10,665 nt of DNA. Source: an uncultured Ruminococcus sp. GTDB taxonomy: Bacteria > Bacillota > Clostridia > Oscillospirales > Acutalibacteraceae. Position numbers and translations under genes: made by a program. The notes under the pieces are model-generated. The model saw nothing but the letters and a program-made list of their open reading frames with translations, did no database searches and was not told the DNA's origin. The stretch's first letter is position 1. Each line of letters opens with the position of its first letter. Below, in pieces: positions 1 to 5,264 of the stretch. The DNA lies in contig CACYDE010000268.1 in the NCBI GenBank assembly GCA_902773045.1, positions 1 to 10,665 on the forward strand. Reading direction: 5' to 3'.

Positions 1-96
1 CCGATTCTTCGGGAATATTTTCTTCCTCTTCGGCATTATCCTCAAAATCCGATTCTTCGGGAATATTTTCTTCCTCTTCGGCGTTATCTTCCGCAG
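1..96 (-). repeat. 48-bp in-frame tandem repeat, about two copies visible
   Basis: A unit beginning CCGATTCTTCGGGAATATTT at base 1 recurs at base 49 with only a couple of substitutions over the first 42 or so bases; the similarity then fades. The period is 48 bases, exactly 16 codons, so on the minus strand it encodes the repeated peptide NAEEEENIPEESDFED. The array probably continues past the left edge, so the copy number is unknown. Confidence 0.9.
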
Positions 97-1459
97 TATC
101 TTCTTCCGGGACAGCATTTTCAATAACCGAAACGACTTCTACCGCATCCGGATTATCCGATTCCGAATCCTCTTCGGAAATTTCACCGATATCAATACTT
201 TCAAAATCAATGTCTACGATATCAAAATCATCGTCTTCTTCCGGTTCATCAAAATATACGTCTATGTACTCCGTATCGGGAACTTCGTACTCAAAGTCAG
301 CCTTTCTGGATTTCTCTTTTTTACTCTTTTTCGAAGCTTTTCCTGCGTCAATAAATCTGTCGGAAATTTCCTTTTCTCTCTTCTTGATCTCCTCGTAGTT
401 CTCGGAGATCTCAACAGCTTCGGGTTCGGGAACAGCCTCCTGAGGCTCGGGGATATCAATGCTTTCCGCAAAACTTTCAAGCATTCCCTCGGAAATATCC
501 TCCGCAGGCTCGGATTCTTCCTTATCTTCTACATCAATAAACTCGGTCGTTTCGGGAATATATTCAAACCAGCTTTCATCTTCCGACTCTTCTCCGTCAA
601 CCGTGATCTCATTCGCTTTCGGAGCTTCATCGTCAACCGCGATCTCGTCCGCTTTCGGCTCTTCTTCGTCAACCGTTATCTCGCTCGATTCCGGCTCTTC
701 ACCGGACAGGGTCATATCGTCTTCTTTTGTTTCCTGCTGCGATTCACCGCCAAAGCTTTCAAATTCATAAGATCTTGAATACACCGAAACGGGATCTTCG
801 TCTTTTTGTTCCGATATATCTTCACTTTCCGGAATATCGGAATCCAAAAACGACAAAACATCTTTTGTTTCCTTTTCTTCTTCCGATGACAGTTCTTCCG
901 TATCGGAACCGGACTTTTCGTCACCAGATCCGATATTTTCATCATCGGATGACTCTTCCGACAATACTTCTGTTTTTTCTTCATTCCTGCTGATATCGAC
1001 AACAATAATTTCTCCGGTTTCGGGGAAATATATAAAATCGACAACGGAAGTTTTTGTTAATTTATGGTAAACAGGCTTGATACCTGAATCTGATTCTTCT
1101 TCATCTTCATCTTCAATGTCAATGTCAACGTAAACACTGCCGTCAAATTTTTCAAAATCGGAAAAATCGGCATTGTCGTGACCCGATCTGATCTCTTTTA
1201 CTTTTCTTCTCAAAAAATCGCTTTCGTAAGGATCCTTCGATTCCGATCTTTTTTCACTTTTTCTTTCGGAAACATTCGACAGTTCTTTTCTTTTCTTTTC
1301 GGAAGAGCCTTTACTGTCTTTTCCCGGCGCTTTATCGTTTTTTTTCTTTGATTCGCTTTTTTTGACCCTTTCGGGTTCTTCTTCGTCATCATCGACAACG
1401 ATATATGTTTTTACAAATTTAGAAAATTTATCTTTAAAGCCGTTATTCTGCTTCTCCAT
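1..1459 (-). CDS. Unrecognised large acidic repeat protein, partial (3' end beyond the left edge)
   Basis: An uninterrupted minus-strand frame runs from an ATG at 1459 to the window edge, giving at least 486 codons with no stop. A GGGAG-type ribosome binding site lies about 9 bases upstream. The protein starts MEKQNNGFKDKFSKF. Residues about 31-90 are Lys/Arg/Ser-rich, and nearly all the rest is Glu, Asp and Ser. Residues about 127-158 are less biased (VVDFIYFPETGEIIVVDI) and may form a small folded unit. Three 12-residue repeats (EITVDEEEPKAD type) start at residues 260, 272 and 284, and 16-residue repeats fill the last visible part. I see no cysteine, no signal peptide and no membrane segment. 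It follows remB by 175 bases in the same direction, so the two may be co-transcribed. I do not recognise a family. A disordered scaffold, or the cytoplasmic N-terminal region of a larger protein, are possibilities only. The reading frame is convincing; the function is unknown. Confidence 0.85.
   Translation of the reverse strand, partial: MEKQNNGFKDKFSKFVKTYIVVDDDEEEPERVKKSESKKKNDKAPGKDSKGSSEKKRKELSNVSERKSEKRSESKDPYESDFLRRKVKEIRSGHDNADFSDFEKFDGSVYVDIDIEDEDEEESDSGIKPVYHKLTKTSVVDFIYFPETGEIIVVDISRNEEKTEVLSEESSDDENIGSGDEKSGSDTEELSSEEEKETKDVLSFLDSDIPESEDISEQKDEDPVSVYSRSYEFESFGGESQQETKEDDMTLSGEEPESSEITVDEEEPKADEIAVDDEAPKANEITVDGEESEDESWFEYIPETTEFIDVEDKEESEPAEDISEGMLESFAESIDIPEPQEAVPEPEAVEISENYEEIKKREKEISDRFIDAGKASKKSKKEKSRKADFEYEVPDTEYIDVYFDEPEEDDDFDIVDIDFESIDIGEISEEDSESDNPDAVEVVSVIENAVPEEDTAEDNAEEEENIPEESDFEDNAEEEENIPEES
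595..702 (-). repeat. 36-bp in-frame tandem repeat, three copies
   Basis: Units starting CGTCAACCG lie at 595, 631 and 667, spaced exactly 36 bases apart. On the minus strand each encodes a 12-residue unit: EITVDEEEPKAD, EIAVDDEAPKAN and EITVDGEESEDE. The copies have diverged, mostly at single bases, but stay in frame, so this array is older than the near-identical 48-bp one. Confidence 0.85.
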
Positions 1460-1634
1460 ACTTTTCTTCTCCCTTTCAGCCCGCTTTTTCTTTCGGAAGA
1501 AAGAACCTTCTCCCGAGCTTTTTTTAGTTTTAATAATTAGGAATCGGCTTAAAGCTTTTTGCTTTTTTCGTTATCCATGCTATCGGGAACCGAATTTCCG
1601 AAAATCAAAAAAGATAATCGGCATTCTTCCAAAC

Positions 1635-1892
1635 TCATTCGTTTCCCGATAAATATCTTTTTAAAAGAGTTTGTGAAGATAATTGACTTATATATACAAC
1701 AACATTACCGTTTTCAACGCTCACAACAAAAGATTTCGGAAGCTCATAAGAAACGTTGACCACCCGACCGCTTTTTTCTGCAAGAGTAAGATAATTTCTG
1801 GTATGTTTTGAAACAGTCGTGGTATCCATATCGAATATTCCGACTATATTTTTTTTCATTATCACAACATTCGAACCTAAATGGAGATACAT
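1635..1892 (-). CDS. remB: RemB-like extracellular matrix regulator (DUF370 family)
   Basis: An 85-residue protein starting MYLHLGSNVVIMKKNIVGIF. This matches the start of Bacillus RemB/YaaB-type proteins (MYIHLG..., IVGIFD), including the later PKSFVV segment and the C-terminal SQLSSQTLLKR. The family contains small DNA-binding regulators related to RemA, and the gene classically follows recF near the origin, as here. I chose the ATG at 1892. It restores the family start, has a G-rich Shine-Dalgarno (GGGGG) about 7 bases upstream, and leaves the dispersed repeat at 1931 onwards outside the gene. The same frame stays open upstream to about 1967, but that extension is repeat DNA. The acidic-protein gene follows after 175 bases. 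The regulatory targets in this organism are not visible. Confidence 0.85.
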   Translation of the reverse strand: MYLHLGSNVVIMKKNIVGIFDMDTTTVSKHTRNYLTLAEKSGRVVNVSYELPKSFVVSVENGNVVVYISQLSSQTLLKRYLSGNE

Positions 1893-1930
1893 GAAGCAGC
1901 CCCCAAATTCGTATTGACATAACTGTCGGC

Positions 1931-2056
1931 TCCGAGTTTTTTCTTCGGTCAAAGCTATTGTCGTCACCCATACCCCCAGACCCCCTTTCCCTCAAGGAAA
2001 AGGGGGCTTCCGGGTTATAGGGCGAAGCCCTATAACCCAACGGGGCTATCTCCCCG
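1931..2056. repeat. Dispersed hairpin-rich element (left copy)
   Basis: Bases 1931-1978 match 10618-10665 at about 43 of 48 positions in the same orientation, including the last 23 bases without mismatch. To the right come three hairpins in a row. The first is CCCCCTTTCC / GGAAAAGGGGG at 1981-2006, with a one-base bulge. The second is GGGTTATAGGGC / GCCCTATAACCC at 2012-2038, a perfect 12-bp stem with a GAA loop. The third is CGGGG / CCCCG at 2041-2056. The right-hand copy is cut by the window end at the point where its hairpins would begin. The element has no coding capacity and looks like a short non-autonomous or REP/MITE-like intergenic repeat lying between recF and remB. The true boundaries are uncertain. 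Confidence 0.75.
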
Positions 2057-2143
2057 AACCAATAGGACAGAGGAGTAATTAATATTCGGGAAGTTTAAGT
2101 TACCTGATCGCATCATTAATAAAAGACAGTTACACCTAATTTT

Positions 2144-2152
2144 ATTATATCA
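2144..2152 (-). promoter_or_regulatory. Candidate extended -10 promoter for remB
   Basis: The minus strand reads TGATATAAT here: a perfect TATAAT (2149-2144) preceded by a TG at the extended -10 position. No good -35 sits 17 bases upstream (CCCACA), as is allowed for extended -10 promoters. Transcription from it would start near 2137 and reach remB after a leader of about 245 bases carrying the hairpins at 1981-2056. The rest of 2057-2256 is AT-rich, and I see no gene or clear recF terminator in it. Confidence 0.5.
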
Positions 2153-2256
2153 TAAAAACAGGCGTTTGTGGGATTTTATTTTTAATTTTTCAAAATTTTT
2201 TACACTATTCTCAGTTTATTCCAAAACCCTAAAAACAAATAACTTTTGCGGTTTAA

Positions 2257-3363
2257 TCAGACGAATTCTCTGACTACTCCCTTTTTCACCTCAAAAAGCT
2301 TTCCGCCTTTGAGACGTTCGACCGACGCCGCTTCACAGCAGCTTATAAAAACCTGACGGTCAAATATCTTATTCAGAAGAAATTCCTGACGTTTTCCGTC
2401 AAGCTCGCTGAGAACATCATCAAGAAGAACGACAGGTTCCTGAGAAGTCGCGAGTTTGATAAGCTCCGCTTCCGCAATTTTCATCGAAAGGACGCAGCTT
2501 CGCTGCTGACCCTGAGAGCCGAAGTTTCTCACATTCTCTCCGTTGATAAGAATTTCGAGATCGTCGCGGTGAGGTCCCACGGAGGTCGTTCCGTCTTTGA
2601 TGTCCTCGCTTCGGCATTCGGATAATTTTTCAAGGAAGCGGTCGCGGATCTTCACACTGTTATCGCAGTCTTCGATAAAAAAGGAAGGCGAATAATTTAT
2701 TTCAAGATCTTCCATGGAATCGGATATACCCGAATGATATATTTTTGCACAGCGGCATAACTGCTCGGTATAATTGATCCTCATTCTCATTACAGACGCG
2801 CCGAGAACCGCAAGACGGTAATCCCAGACGTCAAGAGTATCGAGAAGCTGTGAATGGAATGCGATATCTTTAAGCAGCGCGTTTCGCTGAGCGAGCGTTT
2901 TTCCGTAATTGTTCAAAGCGTCGCCGTAACTCGGTTTTATCTGACATATCGCATTGTCGATGAATCTTCTTCTTTCCGAAGGTCCGCTCTTGACCAGTGT
3001 CAGATGTTCCGGAGAAAAAACAACAACACAGAACTTTCCTATCAAAGCCGAAACCGAAGGCTGTTTGATCCCGTTGACCTTGACCTCTTTTTTTCCTTTC
3101 AGGAATGTGATCTCGGCAGTCTGATCGCGATCCTCCGAAAAAAAATCAATTTTCAGACGCGCAAAATCTTTTCCGAACTGGATAAGTTCGCTGTCACGCG
3201 AACCGCGAAAGCTTCTGTTTCCACTCAAAAGCCAGATCCCCTCAAGAAGATTCGTTTTCCCCTGAGCGTTTGTTCCGAAGATCACATTGACCCCGCCGAC
3301 GGGAGAGATCTCTCCGTCGGAAAGATTGCGAAACCCCTCAAAGCCGAGCTTTGTTATCATCAT
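2257..3363 (-). CDS. recF: DNA replication and repair protein RecF
   Basis: A 368-residue SMC/ABC-type ATPase of normal RecF length. It acts with RecO and RecR to load RecA at single-strand gaps and in replication restart. The Walker A motif is GTNAQGKTN at residues 30-38, following the typical N-terminal GFEGFRNL segment. The ABC signature is GSQGQQRS at about residues 282-289. The Walker B motif is VVLLDD at about 311-316, followed by LSELD. I chose the ATG at 3363 because it overlaps the stop of the upstream S4 gene as ATGA, which suggests translational coupling, and because the product begins MMITKLGFEG like other RecF proteins. An ATG at 3360 is equally good in family terms, and a GTG at 3372 is less likely. 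It is third in the dnaN, S4-gene, recF block, as in Bacillus. Confidence 0.95.
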   Translation of the reverse strand: MMITKLGFEGFRNLSDGEISPVGGVNVIFGTNAQGKTNLLEGIWLLSGNRSFRGSRDSELIQFGKDFARLKIDFFSEDRDQTAEITFLKGKKEVKVNGIKQPSVSALIGKFCVVVFSPEHLTLVKSGPSERRRFIDNAICQIKPSYGDALNNYGKTLAQRNALLKDIAFHSQLLDTLDVWDYRLAVLGASVMRMRINYTEQLCRCAKIYHSGISDSMEDLEINYSPSFFIEDCDNSVKIRDRFLEKLSECRSEDIKDGTTSVGPHRDDLEILINGENVRNFGSQGQQRSCVLSMKIAEAELIKLATSQEPVVLLDDVLSELDGKRQEFLLNKIFDRQVFISCCEAASVERLKGGKLFEVKKGVVREFV

Positions 3364-3575
3364 TTTCCGCACACCTCAAGAATGATCCCATTGCATTCGG
3401 CAGTGTCGCCGATCCTCATTTTTTTTCCTCTCATCGTGCAGACCTCGCCGTTGACTTTAACTCCGCCGTTCTGAACGAGAAGCTTCGCCTGACCGCCTGT
3501 TCCGAATCCGCCGAGTTTAAGAAGATTATCAAGTTTTATATATTCTGTATCTATATAGATATTTTCTTTTCTCAT
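3360..3575 (-). CDS. yaaA: S4-domain RNA-binding protein (YaaA/RlbA type)
   Basis: A 71-residue protein that is little more than one S4 RNA-binding domain. It reads IKLDNLLKLGGFGTGGQAKLL then VQNGGVKVNGEV, with the G-x-A-K and V-x-V-N-G-E pattern typical of S4 folds. This short S4 protein sits between dnaN and recF in many Firmicutes, where it is called YaaA and has been linked to ribosome maturation. The start at 3575 is the only good ATG; upstream is a GGGG-type Shine-Dalgarno about 9-10 bases away. It lies 29 bases after dnaN and its stop overlaps recF by 4 bases, so the three genes form one transcription unit. Confidence 0.88.
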   Translation of the reverse strand: MRKENIYIDTEYIKLDNLLKLGGFGTGGQAKLLVQNGGVKVNGEVCTMRGKKMRIGDTAECNGIILEVCGK

Positions 3576-3604
3576 AAAATATTACCCCGACAAAAAAATA
3601 ATTA

Positions 3605-4702
3605 TCACGCAAGCCTCATAGGAACTACAAGGAAAATAAAGTCCTCTCCTTCAACCGGAAGTATCTTCAGAGGCTTCAGCGGACCGTTGAATTCAAAGAT
3701 CAGTTCGTCCGTTTCGGAATTTCTCACCGCGTCAAGAAGATACCTGTTGTTAAATCCGATCTCGACTTCATTTCCCTCAAAAGCCACCCTGATCGAATCG
3801 TTTGCTTTTCCGACGACAGTGGTGCAGAGAAGCTTTATTCCTTCGTCCGCAACGATAAACCTGACCGGACTCTGAAGCTTTTCGCTTGTCAGAAGCGCCA
3901 TTCTCTCGACCGAAGAGGTTATCTCACGCGTGTTGACTTTGAGCTTTGTCGTTGAACCCGAGGGAACGGTTCCTTCATAGTCAAGAAACTTTCCTTCGAT
4001 CAGTCTTGAAACGATCGAATAATTTTCGATCTTAAAAGCAACGTGTTTCTTTCCGACAACGATCCTGACGGAACTTGATTCGTCACAGTTTATTTTCAGT
4101 ATCTCGTTAAGAGTTTTTCCCGGAACGATAAAATTAAACGTCTTTTCGCATTTCACCGGTTCTTTTCTTATCGCCATCCTGAATCCGTCGACTGACACAA
4201 CATTAAGACTGCCCGACTTGATGTCGAAAAGAGAACCGGTATATATCGGCTTGGCTTGATTGTCGGAAATCGCATAACAGGTTTGCTTTATCATGTTTTT
4301 AAGAATATTTCCGTTCAGTTCAAAACTTTCAAGCTCATCAAAGCTTGGAAGCTCGGGATATTCGTAAGCGGAGATCCCGACGATCTGATAATCGGCAACG
4401 CCGGAATTGATATAAGTGATGAGCTTTTCGTCGGTTTCGACGGTTATGATCTCATCGGGCATTCTTCTCACGATCTCCGAAAATAACTTTGCGCTTAAAA
4501 CGATCTCTCCGTCTTCGACAACTGTCGCGTCTATTTCGGTCCTTATTCCTATTTCAAGGTCGTAGCCGCAGAGAACGACTTTGCCGTCATGAGCTTTTAT
4601 AAGTATACCCTCAAGGGCAGGTATGGAGTTTTTTGTTGATACGGCTCTTTGAACAGCGAGAACCGCCTGAACAAGTTCCGTTTTATTGAATGTGATCTTC
4701 AT
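3605..4702 (-). CDS. dnaN: DNA polymerase III sliding clamp, beta subunit
   Basis: A 365-residue protein, the usual length for the beta clamp, which forms a ring dimer on DNA and tethers polymerase and many partner proteins. It starts MKITFNKTELVQAVLAVQRAV and has the conserved middle-domain DGFRMA segment. It ends LVVPMRL, the C-terminal tail that lines the partner-binding pocket in this family. I chose the ATG at 4702, which has an AAAGG Shine-Dalgarno about 9 bases upstream. The frame stays open to 4933, but that extension crosses a perfect palindrome and the origin and has no clamp similarity. The gene lies downstream of dnaA across about 560 bases of putative oriC, so it probably has its own promoter. 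I could not fix that promoter: a TTGACA on the minus strand at 4888-4883 lies just upstream of the TAG triplets, without a good -10. Confidence 0.96.
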   Translation of the reverse strand: MKITFNKTELVQAVLAVQRAVSTKNSIPALEGILIKAHDGKVVLCGYDLEIGIRTEIDATVVEDGEIVLSAKLFSEIVRRMPDEIITVETDEKLITYINSGVADYQIVGISAYEYPELPSFDELESFELNGNILKNMIKQTCYAISDNQAKPIYTGSLFDIKSGSLNVVSVDGFRMAIRKEPVKCEKTFNFIVPGKTLNEILKINCDESSSVRIVVGKKHVAFKIENYSIVSRLIEGKFLDYEGTVPSGSTTKLKVNTREITSSVERMALLTSEKLQSPVRFIVADEGIKLLCTTVVGKANDSIRVAFEGNEVEIGFNNRYLLDAVRNSETDELIFEFNGPLKPLKILPVEGEDFIFLVVPMRLA

Positions 4703-4726
4703 TTTTTCTGCCTTTCGATTAATTGA

Positions 4727-4756
4727 AATACATTCTCTAAGTTTAGAGAATGTATT
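4727..4756. promoter_or_regulatory. Perfect 14-bp palindrome in the dnaN 5' region
   Basis: AATACATTCTCTAA and TTAGAGAATGTATT are exact inverted copies separated by two bases, 25 bases upstream of the dnaN ATG. The near-continuous symmetry suits a dimeric protein operator. Alternatively, in the dnaN transcript it would form a long hairpin just upstream of the ribosome binding site. No T-run follows, so it is not an intrinsic terminator. Confidence 0.7.
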
Positions 4757-4781
4757 ATTTTGTGCGTTTTTGGTTAAATTG

Positions 4782-4825
4782 ACGGAGAGTGAGACCTGAA
4801 AAAGAGGTAAAGTCTTTTTCTCCGT
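4782..4825. repeat. Interrupted inverted repeat beside the DUE candidate
   Basis: ACGGAGA (4782-4788) plus AGAC (4792-4795) pair with GTCT (4812-4815) plus TCTCCGT (4819-4825), with a symmetrical three-base internal mismatch. It lies between the dnaN palindrome and the AT-rich part of the origin. Its function is not apparent. Confidence 0.55.
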
Positions 4826-4855
4826 AAAAACAATAAAATATATATAATAGATATT

Positions 4856-4870
4856 TAGTAGTAGTAGTAG
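4856..4870 (+). promoter_or_regulatory. DnaA-trio element, five TAG triplets
   Basis: Five uninterrupted TAG triplets, followed directly by GGGGC and preceded by an AT-rich tract. This matches the described DnaA-trio (3'-GAT-5' repeats on one strand), to which DnaA bound at nearby boxes extends as a filament on single-stranded DNA. Polarity agrees: TAG reads on the same strand as the TGTGGATAA orientation of the boxes downstream, with the GC cluster between. Confidence 0.7.
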
Positions 4871-4890
4871 GGGGCTATGAAATGTCAAAA

Positions 4891-4899
4891 AGTGGTTAA
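4891..4899 (-). promoter_or_regulatory. Degenerate DnaA box next to the trio
   Basis: The plus strand reads AGTGGTTAA, 7 of 9 matches to TGTGGATAA. It is weak as sequence, but it lies about 16 bases past the GC cluster and in the orientation of the anchor box in known trio-type origins. Confidence 0.35.
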
Positions 4900-4938
4900 A
4901 GCTTCGATGGATCCTAACAAAATCACTCGTCACAACTT

Positions 4939-4967
4939 TTGACAGGATTTAACAGAGTTAACATCAT
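4939..4967 (+). promoter_or_regulatory. Weak candidate plus-strand promoter inside the origin
   Basis: A perfect TTGACA (4939-4944) with a 17-base spacer is followed by CATCAT (4962-4967), which has 4 of 6 matches to TATAAT. If active, it would give a short RNA of roughly 215 bases ending at the hairpin plus T-run at 5145-5190. The -10 is poor. Confidence 0.25.
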
Positions 4968-4990
4968 TGCCGGACGTTATGTTGACTCTG
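4953..4990. repeat. Imperfect 12-bp inverted repeat abutting the DnaA box
   Basis: CAGAGTTAACAT (4953-4964) and ATGTTGACTCTG (4979-4990) are inverted copies with one mismatch and a 14-base spacer. The right arm overlaps the first two bases of the perfect DnaA box. Confidence 0.6.
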
Positions 4991-4997
4991 TGGATAA
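4989..4997 (-). promoter_or_regulatory. Consensus DnaA box
   Basis: The plus strand reads TGTGGATAA, the exact complement of TTATCCACA, the high-affinity DnaA binding sequence. It lies in the dnaN-dnaA intergenic region. Confidence 0.88.
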
Positions 4998-5020
4998 CGG
5001 GATGTTGAATGTTAAGGAAA

Positions 5021-5029
5021 TGTGGAAAA
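5021..5029 (-). promoter_or_regulatory. Near-consensus DnaA box
   Basis: TGTGGAAAA (complement TTTTCCACA), one mismatch from consensus, in the same orientation as the perfect box 32 bases to the left. Confidence 0.6.
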
Positions 5030-5112
5030 GTCTCCCTGCTTAAAAATCACTTTATTCGAACACTTTATGAATAAAAAATTAATTAAAAACAACTTTTTGA
5101 TCATGTGCCGAA

Positions 5113-5143
5113 CCTCAAATATTACACACTGTAATATTTGAGG
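5113..5143. repeat. Perfect 14-bp inverted repeat downstream of dnaA
   Basis: CCTCAAATATTACA and TGTAATATTTGAGG pair exactly around a CAC loop. There is no T-run on either side, so it is not a classical terminator. It may be an operator, or a hairpin at the 3' end of the dnaA transcript. Confidence 0.7.
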
Positions 5144-5144
5144 C

Positions 5145-5190
5145 AGTTATAAATGAGTAAAATTGAAAATCGTTCATTTATAACTTTTTT
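5145..5190 (+). terminator. AT-rich hairpin with T-run, reading on the plus strand
   Basis: AGTTATAAATGA (5145-5156) pairs perfectly with TCATTTATAACT (5174-5185) around a 17-base loop, followed by five further Ts. The arrangement is that of a plus-strand intrinsic terminator, but the stem is almost all A-T. It sits one base after the repeat at 5113-5143. It would stop transcription heading antisense into dnaA. Confidence 0.4.
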
Positions 5191-5264
5191 AGAGTGCCAT
5201 TAAAGTTTTGAGCCGACTTTATTTATAGGCACAATAGGTCGATTTATCGTATCTGAATGTATCG

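Larger units (their letters stand above)
4703..5264. other. oriC: Putative chromosomal replication origin oriC (dnaN-dnaA intergenic)
   Basis: This 560-base gene-free stretch between dnaN and dnaA has the parts expected of a Firmicute origin unwinding region. In plus-strand order they are an AT-rich tract (about 4826-4856), five TAG triplets (4856-4870), a GC cluster (4870-4875), a degenerate DnaA box (4891-4899), a perfect box (4989-4997) and a one-mismatch box (5021-5029). A second AT-rich tract lies at about 5041-5100. Several inverted repeats occupy 4727-4825 and 5113-5185. Divergent flanking genes all point away from this region. I have not computed GC skew, which should switch here. Confidence 0.8.

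Noticed and set aside
1..96. CRISPR array
   Set aside because: The repeats are contiguous, with no unique spacers, and encode an in-frame 16-residue unit.
210..993. Plus-strand Ser-rich and Leu/Phe-rich open frames
   Set aside because: They are complements of the Glu/Asp/Ser codons of the minus-strand acidic gene and have no ribosome binding sites.
1549..1638. 29-codon minus-strand frame overlapping the remB stop as ATGA
   Set aside because: Too short, no recognisable product and no strong initiation signal; the overlap is probably chance.
1893..1967. N-terminal extension of the remB frame (start at 1967)
   Set aside because: The added residues have no family similarity and are encoded by the dispersed repeat; the ATG at 1892 gives the RemB start MYLHLG.
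4703..4933. N-terminal extension of the dnaN frame (start at 4933)
   Set aside because: It crosses the palindrome, the AT-rich tract and the TAG triplets; beta clamps start at MKITF, with a Shine-Dalgarno in place.
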